Assembly: GCF_011065895.1 (NCBI RefSeq)
Contig: NZ_JAALCR010000014.1
Coordinates: 124,001 to 188,000 of the forward strand
Direction: 5' to 3'
DNA length: 64,000 nucleotides
Source: Paludisphaera rhizosphaerae
GTDB lineage: Bacteria; Planctomycetota; Planctomycetia; Isosphaerales; Isosphaeraceae
Shown here: positions 34,306 through 42,955 of the stretch, one piece after another
Layout of the letters: each line of letters opens with the position of its first letter
How positions within the stretch are numbered: position 1 is the stretch's first letter
Made by a program: the position numbers and the translations under genes
The notes under the pieces: model-generated
The model's database searches: none
What the model was told of the DNA's origin: nothing
The model's input: the letters and a program-made list of their open reading frames with translations, nothing else

Positions 34306-35532
34306 ATGATTCGCAGGCTCCTGTCGTCCTTGCCGTTGCTGTTCGCTGCGACCGCGATGGCCGCTCCTCCACCAGAGGCTCCCTCGGGGCGGTTCGCCTT
34401 CGAGCGGGTCGTGATCGATCCGGACTTCCCAGGCGCTTACCAGGTGGAGGTGGTCGACGTCGACGGCGACCGAAAGCCGGATGTCGTCGCCCTGGGCGGG
34501 AACGACTGCGCCTGGTATCAGAACCCATCGTGGAAGAAGCGGCTCGTCACGACGAAGAAGGACGCTCCCGGCGTCATCAGCAGCGCGACGATGGACATCG
34601 ACGGCGACGGCCGAGCGGAGATCGCCATCGCCTATGACTTCGAGATGAACCAGCCCAAACGGGGCAAGCTCTTGCTGGCGAAGCAGGGAGCGAGCCTCGA
34701 CGATCCCTGGAAGCTCCTGCCGATCGAGGACGTCGGCAGCATCCATCGTCTGCGATGGGGCGACATCGACCAGAACGGAACGCCCGACCTGATCGTGGCC
34801 CCGATCTTCGGAGCGAGCGCCACGCCTCCGGATTACGACGACGCGGCCGGGATCTTCGCCTATACCGGCCACGACGTGAACGACGCCTCGAAGTGGCAGC
34901 GTCGGGCGCTGGCGAAGCGTCGGGTCGTCCACGCGATCGAGTATCAGCCGGCGTTCGCCGATTCCACCAGGCCGATGCTGCTGGCGGCCGACAACGAAGG
35001 CGTCACGATGATCGGCCCGTTCCTGAACGGCCCGGACCCCGGCGTGGTCGACATCGTCCCCGGCGCTGAGGGGAAGGCCCCGAAGAAGGGGGCCAGCGAG
35101 ATCCACAAGGGCCGGTTCCGCGACGGCCGAATCTTCCTGGCGACGCTTGAGCCCTGGCATGGAACGACGGTCGTCGTCTGGCCCCAGAAGGCGGCGGACA
35201 CGACCGAGTTCGGCGAGCGCGTCGTGCTCGACGACACCCTCGCCGACGGCCACGCCCTCTGGGTCGCCGACGTCGACGGCGACGGTCAGGACGAGGTCTT
35301 CGCCGGCCATCGCGGCAAGGATCACCGCGTGAGCGTCTACGACTTCGACTCCCCGTCCTCCACCTGGCGCCGCACCGTCCTCGACCGCGACGTCGCCGCC
35401 CAGGACCTCCGCGGCGGTGACGTCGACTCCGACGGCCGCCCCGACGTCGTCGCCTCCGGCGGCTCCGCCAAGAACGTCGTGCTCTATCTCAACCGGACAC
35501 CGTCGAAGTCGGCCCAGGCTGGGAATCGGTGA
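34306..35532 (+). CDS. Secreted VCBS/FG-GAP repeat protein
   Basis: 408 aa from the ATG at 34306. A signal peptide (MIRRLLSSLPLLFAATAMAA) precedes a beta-propeller. VEVVDVDGDRKPDVVALG, ATMDIDGDGRAEIAIA, LRWGDIDQNGTPDLIVAP, WVADVDGDGQDEVFAG and GGDVDSDGRPDVVASG are five calcium-binding FG-GAP/VCBS blades. Such proteins are abundant in planctomycetes and bind ligands or polysaccharides outside the cytoplasm. There is no enzymatic domain. Confidence 0.88.
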   Translation: MIRRLLSSLPLLFAATAMAAPPPEAPSGRFAFERVVIDPDFPGAYQVEVVDVDGDRKPDVVALGGNDCAWYQNPSWKKRLVTTKKDAPGVISSATMDIDGDGRAEIAIAYDFEMNQPKRGKLLLAKQGASLDDPWKLLPIEDVGSIHRLRWGDIDQNGTPDLIVAPIFGASATPPDYDDAAGIFAYTGHDVNDASKWQRRALAKRRVVHAIEYQPAFADSTRPMLLAADNEGVTMIGPFLNGPDPGVVDIVPGAEGKAPKKGASEIHKGRFRDGRIFLATLEPWHGTTVVVWPQKAADTTEFGERVVLDDTLADGHALWVADVDGDGQDEVFAGHRGKDHRVSVYDFDSPSSTWRRTVLDRDVAAQDLRGGDVDSDGRPDVVASGGSAKNVVLYLNRTPSKSAQAGNR

Positions 35533-35590
35533 CTAGCGAAAGGGGCGTACACCCGCCGCGGCTGAAGTCGGGGACGCGGCGGGCGTTTGG

Positions 35591-36046
35591 TCACTTTGCC
35601 GCCTTGACGTCCTTGGGGACGTTTTCGGGCGGGGGCTCGATGGCGACCTTGTCGTCGGAGCCGGGGATTTCGGGCATGGCGGCGGGGGCGGGGAAGGCCT
35701 TTTCGGGGATGTCCTTCAGCTCCTTCTTGCGGTCCTTCTCGGCCAGGAGCGAATACCGCTTGTCCCCCTTGGAGCCCAGCTCATAGCGGCCCCAGTAGAC
35801 CTGCGAGGCGGGGTTGTAGTAATAGACGTACTGCGGGTACGACGGGTAGTAGACGCAGTAGTGGTAGTCGTAGTTGGCGTACGACACCGTCGGCTTGTAG
35901 TAGTACCGGACGTAGTAATAGTTGTACGTCGGGCTGTAGCTATAGCTGTTGTCGTAGTATTGCCGGAGGCCGAACGCCGCCCAGGCGGCCGCGGGGGCGA
36001 CGGCGAGGACCGAGAGGGCCAGGACGAGCGAGCGAGCGGACTTCAT
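35591..36046 (-). CDS. Tyrosine-rich exported protein
   Basis: 151 aa from the ATG at 36046 with GAGGAACC upstream. A signal peptide (MKSARSLVLALSVLAVAPAAAWA) precedes a segment of about 65 residues that is roughly one-third tyrosine (YDNSYSYSPTYNYYYVRYYY and similar). A charged, Pro-rich tail follows. This composition suggests a structural or cross-linking cell-envelope protein. It is the last gene of a run of four exported-protein genes on this strand. Confidence 0.7.
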   Translation of the reverse strand: MKSARSLVLALSVLAVAPAAAWAAFGLRQYYDNSYSYSPTYNYYYVRYYYKPTVSYANYDYHYCVYYPSYPQYVYYYNPASQVYWGRYELGSKGDKRYSLLAEKDRKKELKDIPEKAFPAPAAMPEIPGSDDKVAIEPPPENVPKDVKAAK

Positions 36047-36109
36047 CGCGAGGTTCCTCAAAGGGGTGCGGTCGGGTTCGGAATCATCTACGCAGCCGCC
36101 GTGAGGCGC

Positions 36110-37294
36110 TTACGGTTTGGCCGGAGGCGCGTCCGCGGGAAGGTCGGTCGGTTCGGCCGTCTTGTCGTATCGGACGGCGACGGCCTCGCGGAGCCGGCCG
36201 ACGTCGCGAAGAACCTCCTCATACTTCGCCGCCACGGCCGGTCCCCGGCCGGTGGCCAGACCCGAGCGGGCGGATGCGCCGGCGGCCGACTCCCCTTCGT
36301 CGGCCGGCGGAGTTCCCCCCTTGGGCCAGGCGGCCTTGAACGATACGTGGATCGTGCCGATCGACGACGAATTCGGCAGCTTCTCGGCCGCGGCGCTCCT
36401 GGCGTAGTCGTCGACCTGGAAGGCGTCCGAGGTCTGATTGGTTCGATGCCAGCCGGGGATCACCCCCTCGGCGCCGGCCCCAAGAATAAAGAACTCGTAC
36501 GACGGCGTGTCGCTGAACGCGAACATGTTCAGGCCGTCGACCGTCAGCGTCACCGCTGCGTCGTGCTTCGACTGATTGAGGACTCGGACGGCGTAGACCT
36601 CGCCCTTCGCGATCGAGAGGAACGCCAGCCCGTCGCCGTCGAAACTCGGGGCCCTGGGACGGTACTTCGAGAGATCGGGCGGGCCGGCGCCGGGGTCGGG
36701 ACCGACGAGGATCTCGATCGAATAGGGCGAGGTCCGCGAGGCTGAGATCCGAGTCCCCTTGGCGGTGGGCTTCTGAATGCTCTCCAGGGCCTGGTCGACG
36801 GCTTTCTCACGTTCCTTCGGCGAAGCGTCGGGTGGGACGACCATGGTCGCGCCCGTCACGGAGGCGATCGACGTCAGGTCGAACACGCCTCGGGAGCGGA
36901 GTTCCAGCAGCTCCTTCCCGTTGCGGTCGACGATCCGAGCGAGGACGGCCATCACGGTCAGCTTGGAGGCCGCGTCCGTGACGATCTTGTACTCCCCCTT
37001 CACGGCGATCCGAGCCGATCGCTTCACCTGAACGCCGAGCTTCTCCAACTCGACCTTGAGCGTCTGGGAGATGCCGGGCCCGCCGCTGGAGGCCAGTTCG
37101 GGAGGGCCGGTGAACTCCCCCATGATGACGGCGTCGCCGTACTTGGCCGCCTCCGGTTGGATCTGCTTCGCGAGCGCAGCCAGTTCCTTCTTGAGGCCGG
37201 ATTGCTCCGACCGGGGCTTCTGGGCCTCGGAATCGCCGGTCTGGCCGACCCAGACGGCGAGCGCGAGGGCCGCCGCGATGATGGCTTGGCTCAT
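36110..37294 (-). CDS. Exported hypothetical protein following the dihaem cytochrome-like gene
   Basis: 394 aa from the ATG at 37294, only five bases after the upstream stop. There is a signal peptide (MSQAIIAAALALAVWVG). Residues 40-180 resemble a curli-assembly or TolB-like N-terminal fold (KYGDAVIMGEFTGPP; VKGEYKIVTDAASKLTVMAVLARIVD). Residues 200-330 contain a beta-rich segment (FLSIAKGEVYAVRVLNQSKHDAAVTLTVDGLN split) resembling DUF4384-type domains. The tight spacing implies an operon with the cytochrome-like protein. Confidence 0.68.
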   Translation of the reverse strand: MSQAIIAAALALAVWVGQTGDSEAQKPRSEQSGLKKELAALAKQIQPEAAKYGDAVIMGEFTGPPELASSGGPGISQTLKVELEKLGVQVKRSARIAVKGEYKIVTDAASKLTVMAVLARIVDRNGKELLELRSRGVFDLTSIASVTGATMVVPPDASPKEREKAVDQALESIQKPTAKGTRISASRTSPYSIEILVGPDPGAGPPDLSKYRPRAPSFDGDGLAFLSIAKGEVYAVRVLNQSKHDAAVTLTVDGLNMFAFSDTPSYEFFILGAGAEGVIPGWHRTNQTSDAFQVDDYARSAAAEKLPNSSSIGTIHVSFKAAWPKGGTPPADEGESAAGASARSGLATGRGPAVAAKYEEVLRDVGRLREAVAVRYDKTAEPTDLPADAPPAKP

Positions 37295-37299
37295 GGTCG

Positions 37300-39072
37300 T
37301 CAGTCCGTCTGGAAAATGATGAGAGGCGTTCCGCGGTCGATCTCGGAACTGGCCTGCTGGAACGCCGAGGTCCCCTTGCCAGTGGTCGACCACTCGGCGC
37401 GGTTCAGAGTCCCTCCCGGCCTGAGCAGGTCGTTCATCCCGAGACGTTGAAGCTGTGGGTTGGAACGGATTCGCGTCTGGAGGTCCGCCCCATCCTTCAG
37501 GCCAAGCTCCGCGGCGGCGGCAGCCAGGTCGAGGTCGGCCTGGTAGAGCTTGGCGATCGGAATCACCGGCTCGGGGAGGTCGGCGATCGGGGCTCTGGAG
37601 GAATTCTCCAGCAGGAACGACCCCACAGCCTGCTCCAACGCGGAGAGGAATCGACTCTGGTCAGCCTCCACGAGGGCGGACATCTCAGCGTCGGGGGCGA
37701 AGAGCCGATCCACCTTCTCCCGAGGCGCGCCCTGGAGCGCCGAGCCCTCGCGGACGCGGTCTTTCGGGAGCGGCCTCATGCCGTTCTTGTGGCATCCCAT
37801 GCATGAGAGCCCGTTGATGATCGTCGAACTTCCCGCGGAGTCGTTGGCGTCGAACACGATCTCGGGCGGTCCCTCGTCGATCCGCTTCCCGTCTCGGTCG
37901 ACCAGCATGTAGGCCTGGAGGCGGTTCGGCAGACTGAAGATGATCTCGCCGCCGGCGTGGGTGAAAGCCTGGTCTGGGAACGGGTTGGTGGAGAACTCCG
38001 GGCCCAAGGGGAACTGGAACAGGTTGATCGCCCGCCCGGTCTTCTTGAAATCGTAGCTCTTCCAGTAGTAGCCGAGCTGAGAATCATGGCGGTCGACCAG
38101 CCGGTTCTGTCGCGAAACGCCGCTCTGATTGAACGCGGCGCGGCGGAGCGAACCGGCGAGGAAGTCGGCCTCCACGTCGACTCGTAGCTCTTTCTCCAAC
38201 TCCTGGGCCGTGGAGGGGATCCCGACGATGGCATGGTAGAGAGCAGGTCGGGCGGCGGCGTCGAGAAACCAATCAGCGCGAATCTCGGCCAGGACGACGT
38301 CCGAGCCAAGGAGCGTTTCAATCTCCGCGGCGATCTCGCGCAGCTCGGCTTCGGCGTTTCCTTTGAAACGCAGGCCGTACGGGTAGGCGCGCAGCATTCG
38401 CATCCATTCGCGGTCGTTGTCCCAGCCGAGCCGTCGGATGTCCACGACCATCAGCGTCCGGGCTTCGCCGATCAGCGACGGCACGACGATGGTCGGCTTG
38501 CGGCTCAGACTGTTGAGCATCTTCGACACGCCCGCGCGGGCGAGACGGAGTTCTCGGTCGGTCCGGGACGGGTTGTTGTGAAGGGGGACCAGGTTGAAAT
38601 AGCGCTGGAACGGCCGGTCGACCGAAGGGAGCCCCCGAAGATGATCGCGGATCGCAACCTGGGTCTGCATGTCCGAGATGAAGCCCCGGGCCGGCGGCGC
38701 TGCCGGAAACGGAGCCCCGGCAAGGATCCAGGCTTCGATCGCCGATCGCTCGTCGTTGGTGAGCTTCCGGCCCTTGGGGGGCATGTCGTCCAGGCGATTC
38801 CACAGCTCCGAGGCGTCAGGTTTGCCCGGCGTCACGTAGGGGGAGCCGTCTTTCCTGGCAGCCGTGAGCGAGTCGCGATTGAGGACGTCGTATCCTGGCA
38901 CCTTGAAGGTCAGGCCGTGGCAGCCGTAGCAGGATTCTCGGAGGATCCCCACGGCGCGGGACGACAGGGACGCGGCATCCTCGCCCCGAACCGGCGCCGT
39001 CGTGGCGAGCTGGCATGCGAGGAAGACTGCCGACGCGCCGATCGCGTGCGAGAGTTGCGACTTCGGGCGCAT
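37300..39072 (-). CDS. Exported cytochrome c-like protein with two haem motifs
   Basis: 590 aa from the ATG at 39072. After a signal peptide come ESCYGCHGLTFKVPGYDVLN near residue 45, then DMPPKGRKLTNDERSAIEAWI. This is the planctomycete cytochrome c (PSCyt-type) signature, with a CxxCH haem site and distal Met. A second CxxCH, SCMGCHKNGMRPL, lies near residue 405. The region between is unrecognised. The expected location is the periplasm or cell envelope, in electron transfer. It sits between two other exported-protein genes in one operon. Confidence 0.78.
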   Translation of the reverse strand: MRPKSQLSHAIGASAVFLACQLATTAPVRGEDAASLSSRAVGILRESCYGCHGLTFKVPGYDVLNRDSLTAARKDGSPYVTPGKPDASELWNRLDDMPPKGRKLTNDERSAIEAWILAGAPFPAAPPARGFISDMQTQVAIRDHLRGLPSVDRPFQRYFNLVPLHNNPSRTDRELRLARAGVSKMLNSLSRKPTIVVPSLIGEARTLMVVDIRRLGWDNDREWMRMLRAYPYGLRFKGNAEAELREIAAEIETLLGSDVVLAEIRADWFLDAAARPALYHAIVGIPSTAQELEKELRVDVEADFLAGSLRRAAFNQSGVSRQNRLVDRHDSQLGYYWKSYDFKKTGRAINLFQFPLGPEFSTNPFPDQAFTHAGGEIIFSLPNRLQAYMLVDRDGKRIDEGPPEIVFDANDSAGSSTIINGLSCMGCHKNGMRPLPKDRVREGSALQGAPREKVDRLFAPDAEMSALVEADQSRFLSALEQAVGSFLLENSSRAPIADLPEPVIPIAKLYQADLDLAAAAAELGLKDGADLQTRIRSNPQLQRLGMNDLLRPGGTLNRAEWSTTGKGTSAFQQASSEIDRGTPLIIFQTD

Positions 39073-39106
39073 CGACGACCCCTCCATCGTGCCTGAGAGC
39101 GGCGGG

Positions 39107-41188
39107 TTACTCGTCGATCGAGCCGACGGGGAACCGCGCCTGGATGACTTCATCGCGTTTCGGCGTCGACCGGGCGGCGCCCCGAGGTCGGGCGTCTGGC
39201 TCGGCGGCAGAGGTCAGGGCGGGCGTGGAAGCGTCGGGCGTGAATAGATCGAGCCCGGTTTTGGCGCCTCCCAGACGGACGTCGACGCGGGTCTGTCCGC
39301 CATTCAAAACTTTGGTCATGACCTGGTCGCCGACGCCGCGATGGAACTGGATGACCGACGTCGCCGTGGAGTAGTTCATCGCGGCGGCCTGTCGCGCCGG
39401 GACGATGCTTTCGATTCCGTCCATCTGATAATGGAACGGAAAGCCATTCGCCGAGTTGTCGAAGACGACCTGGGAGAGGGTTTGCGCTTTCTGCTTCGAC
39501 CAGAGCCCCCCCTTGAGCTGGAAAATATAGGTCCCGAACGTCAACTCCTCCCAGGCGGTCACGCCGCCGCGACCATCGAGGTGGGCGATCTGGACCTTGT
39601 CAGCGGCAGGCATCTGGAATTTCGCGCCGGGTTTGATGGCGTGGGGCACGGCCTGCCCTCCTTCGTTGATCCAGGCGGTCAGCTCGGCCCCGGCGTCGGC
39701 CGCGACCTGGAGGGTCAGGACGGACGGCGGGGGGGCTGGATTCGGGCCGGAGTCGGGCAACGGCAGGCTGTTGGCGCCGCAGATCGGCAGCCCAACTTCC
39801 CAGGCGGTCGCCGTGGCGATCGAGATGCGCCGATTTCCCGTCGAACCGGTCGCCGGCGCGAGCAGAGTTTCCGAAGAGAGCAGCCGAGGCTCGCTCACGG
39901 GGAGCCCCCTGAGGCGAACGACGGTGAAGACGGTCTCCGGGGTGACGGCCGCGAGGTCGAAGTCCTGTGCGAGGAAGCCCACGTCGAGCTCGTCGTAGAT
40001 GCGGGCGATCCCCTGAATCTGCTCCGCGGCCGCCCGGATGACGTCGCGGGGGACGCCGGCTCTCGCCGCGGCCTTGTCGAGCCGCTGGACGATCGAGCGG
40101 ATCCGAGCAGGCTGTGGGACGCCCGACTCAACCAACTCGTTGTACACCCTCGTGAACGCGATCTGTTCGACGAACGCATTGTACTGGTCGCGGGCGAATT
40201 CCATCGAATCGAGCTTCGTCCGCACCATCGGGGCGTCGAGGTCGTCGACGGCTCTGGTGAGGAGCTCAAGTTGTTCGGGCGTGACGCTCGGTTTGCGGCC
40301 GACCATGTCGAGCAACTCGTCCTTGCGGGCGTCGGTGAAGAGCGCGTCTTGCAGTCGAGCTTCGACCTCCGGCGACAGGAAGGCGAGGAGCCCTCCCTTC
40401 TGGATCTCCGAGCGGACGATCCTGCGCTGGGCGTCGTCGGCGGCGAGCAGGGTGACGCGGACCTCGTTGCGGGGCGGGCCAGGGGGCTTCTGAGGAGGCT
40501 TGGGGGCTTCGGCAGGCTTTGCCGCCGTTGCTGCTGCGGCCGCAGCCATGGAAGCGACTTCCGCGGCCGAGAGCAGCCGCTGGCTCGCTGGATCCCACAT
40601 TTCCCCGGTGTACTGGCCGGTCTCCTGGATAAAGACCCGGTTCGAGGCGTCGTACACGCGAGTCTGCGTCTGCACCGGCTGGGCCGCCGGCGCCATGCCT
40701 TCGCCAACCTGCATCCGGCGGCCGTCGGGAGCCACCAGAATGTACTGGCCGGTGGCGGGGTCGATCATGTAGGTCCCCGCGCCGGCCGGGTTAGGCGTCA
40801 TCCCAGGCTGGTTGGCGAACCCCGTCGTCGGGTCCCCCTGGTTGCCTGGCTGCCGATTGTTGCGGTTGCCGCCGCCGATGCGGAACATCCCGTTGCCGTC
40901 GACTTGCCCCCCACCCTGGGGAACCATTCCGCCGGGGAAGCCGCCCCCTTGTTGATTGATCCTGGGCTGGTTCGGCATCGTGGGCTGCTGCTGGGTCTGG
41001 CCGCCAAGGCCGAACAGACCGCCGAAGAGACCACCGCCGTTCTGAGGCTGGCCTCCCCCCACGAAACCGCCGGGGACCCCCTGTCCCTGGCCGCCGCCGC
41101 GCTGCCTCTGCTGCTGCGCCCAGGCGGGTTGGGCCATGACGACTGTAGCCAGAAGAATCAACGCTGGCCGAAGTCCATTGACTCGCAT
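39107..41188 (-). CDS. Exported Gly/Gln-rich hypothetical protein, first gene of the exported-protein operon
   Basis: 693 aa. A signal peptide (MRVNGLRPALILLATVVMAQPAWA) is followed by about 120 residues of low-complexity Gly/Gln/Asn/Pro. Then come a short repeat-like unit (TYMIDPATGQYILVAPDGRR, then similar VFIQETGQYTGEMWDPASQR), an Ala/Lys/Pro stretch, a helical region and a beta-rich C-terminus (FGTYIFQLKGGLWSKQKAQ). No domain is recognised. Its stop is 35 bases from the cytochrome-like gene. Confidence 0.65.
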   Translation of the reverse strand: MRVNGLRPALILLATVVMAQPAWAQQQRQRGGGQGQGVPGGFVGGGQPQNGGGLFGGLFGLGGQTQQQPTMPNQPRINQQGGGFPGGMVPQGGGQVDGNGMFRIGGGNRNNRQPGNQGDPTTGFANQPGMTPNPAGAGTYMIDPATGQYILVAPDGRRMQVGEGMAPAAQPVQTQTRVYDASNRVFIQETGQYTGEMWDPASQRLLSAAEVASMAAAAAATAAKPAEAPKPPQKPPGPPRNEVRVTLLAADDAQRRIVRSEIQKGGLLAFLSPEVEARLQDALFTDARKDELLDMVGRKPSVTPEQLELLTRAVDDLDAPMVRTKLDSMEFARDQYNAFVEQIAFTRVYNELVESGVPQPARIRSIVQRLDKAAARAGVPRDVIRAAAEQIQGIARIYDELDVGFLAQDFDLAAVTPETVFTVVRLRGLPVSEPRLLSSETLLAPATGSTGNRRISIATATAWEVGLPICGANSLPLPDSGPNPAPPPSVLTLQVAADAGAELTAWINEGGQAVPHAIKPGAKFQMPAADKVQIAHLDGRGGVTAWEELTFGTYIFQLKGGLWSKQKAQTLSQVVFDNSANGFPFHYQMDGIESIVPARQAAAMNYSTATSVIQFHRGVGDQVMTKVLNGGQTRVDVRLGGAKTGLDLFTPDASTPALTSAAEPDARPRGAARSTPKRDEVIQARFPVGSIDE

Positions 41189-41466
41189 GGCGGCGACTCC
41201 CGGGATCCAGGGCTTCTACGTAAACCCTACGGTCGTCCAGATCAAATCTTACAGATCTGTCGGCGGCTACGTAGATTACAGCAGTCCTGACCGAATGTTC
41301 GCAAGGGGTTGATTGAGGTCATGGCGGATTGTGAATCGTCGGCAACCTTGCGACGCTCCCCGTTGAACTCGGCATCCTTGCGGCGCTATGATGGTCGCAT
41401 GGGCGGCTGGTTCGGTCGCGGATCGTCGAGTTTCGGCGGCGACGAACTCAAACGGGGGCTTCTGCG

Positions 41467-42876
41467 ATGATCATTTTCAGAATGCAGCGCCTCGCTCTTC
41501 GTCCCTGCCGAATCGCATCGATGACGCTGGCTGTCCTTCTGTCGCTTGCGAGCTCCTCGGCATGGGCAGAGGACTTCGCGTTGCTCGTGGCCGCCAGGGA
41601 TTACGCGACCGCCGGCAAGTCGGGACTGCGAAGTCTCAAGTATTCTCGGAACGACATCGTCGATTTGGGGGCGACGCTGATCGATTGCGGCTATAAGAAA
41701 CGCAGCGTGGTGATGATGTACGACGGTCACCCCGATTCATCCAAGCTGCCGGAATATGAGAAAATCAAGGAACAGCTCGACCTGATGCTGACCGACCTGA
41801 GCCCTGGTGATTCCGTCCTGGTGGCTCTGGCTGGGCACGGGGTTCAGTTCGCCAAGGATAAGGTCAACTACTTCTGCCCGCTCGACGCCGACATCGAGGC
41901 CAAGCGCAACCTCCTTTCCCTGACTGAAGTCTACGAACTGCTTCGCAGGTGCTCGGCGGGGCGGAAGATGCTGCTCGTCGACGCTTGCCGCGACGACCCG
42001 GTCAACATCGCCTCGCGTGGAGCGTTCGAGAAGATGGACCTGGAAAGTGAGACTCGACCGCAGCTTGAGGACGTCCCCGAGCAGACGATCGCCATCTTCA
42101 GTTGCAACACGGGCCAGCGGAGTTGGGAGGACGACCGGCTGAAGCACGGCGTCTTCTTCGCCCACGTCCTCAAGGGCCTGAAAGGCGAGGCCGATCGACC
42201 ATCCCCCGACGGTCGCGTGACGGTCCGGGAGCTGGCCGATTACGTCAAGGAAGAGACCCAGTCGTACGCCAAACTCGCCCTCAAGCAGGTTCAACGGCCG
42301 ATCGTCAAGAACGAGGGTGAGGTCGAGTGGGTCCTCCGCGCGCTGAAAGCCGACGCCGCGGCCGGCGCTCCCGGCCTGGCCGAAGCCCATCGCCTTCTCG
42401 CGTCCGGCGAATACGCTCGGGCCCGGGACGCCTACGTCAAGGCGCTGCGAACCGCGAGCCGGGACCCGAAGGCCTACCTGGGTCGAGGCCTCGCCGCCCT
42501 CTCGCTCAACGACCTGCCCGCCGCCGAGGCCGACTTTCTGAAGGCGACGCAGCTCGACGCCTCGTCGGTCGCCGCCTGGAAAAGCCTGGGGGGCGCCCGT
42601 GGTCGCGCGGGCAAGTTCGCGGAGTCGGTTCAGGCCTATTCGGAGGCTCTCAAGCTCGATCCCGACGCCGTCGACGCGCTGGCCGGCCGGGCTGCCGCCC
42701 AGATCCAGCTTGGCCGCCTCGACCCGGCGCTCGACGACCTCAACCGAGCGCTCCGGGCTCAACCGGACCACGTCGACGCTCTCTACAATCGGGCCCTCGT
42801 CCACCAGAAGCGCGGCGACTCCGAGGCCTCTCGCCGCGACCTGGAGCGTGCGAAATCGCTGGAAGGGGTTCGATGA
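41467..42876 (+). CDS. Exported caspase-like (peptidase C14) protein with TPR repeats
   Basis: 469 aa. A signal peptide ends near SSSAWAED. Residues about 38-240 are a caspase-fold domain: VLVALAGHGVQFAKDK gives the catalytic His and LLVDACRDDP the catalytic Cys. FSCNTGQRSWED and GVFFAHVLKGL follow as usual. The C-terminal 170 residues hold about four TPR units (DPKAYLGRGLAALSLNDLPAA; DPDAVDALAGRAAAQIQLGR). Such proteins may cleave after basic or acidic residues in the envelope. The export signal argues against a cytoplasmic death role. Confidence 0.87.
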   Translation: MIIFRMQRLALRPCRIASMTLAVLLSLASSSAWAEDFALLVAARDYATAGKSGLRSLKYSRNDIVDLGATLIDCGYKKRSVVMMYDGHPDSSKLPEYEKIKEQLDLMLTDLSPGDSVLVALAGHGVQFAKDKVNYFCPLDADIEAKRNLLSLTEVYELLRRCSAGRKMLLVDACRDDPVNIASRGAFEKMDLESETRPQLEDVPEQTIAIFSCNTGQRSWEDDRLKHGVFFAHVLKGLKGEADRPSPDGRVTVRELADYVKEETQSYAKLALKQVQRPIVKNEGEVEWVLRALKADAAAGAPGLAEAHRLLASGEYARARDAYVKALRTASRDPKAYLGRGLAALSLNDLPAAEADFLKATQLDASSVAAWKSLGGARGRAGKFAESVQAYSEALKLDPDAVDALAGRAAAQIQLGRLDPALDDLNRALRAQPDHVDALYNRALVHQKRGDSEASRRDLERAKSLEGVR

Positions 42877-42955
42877 AACTTGCGAGGCGGAGTCTGGGTA
42901 GTCTTGTTGGCGAAATACCCGGCCCCATCCCTTCCGTCGCAAGCGAATCCAAACG

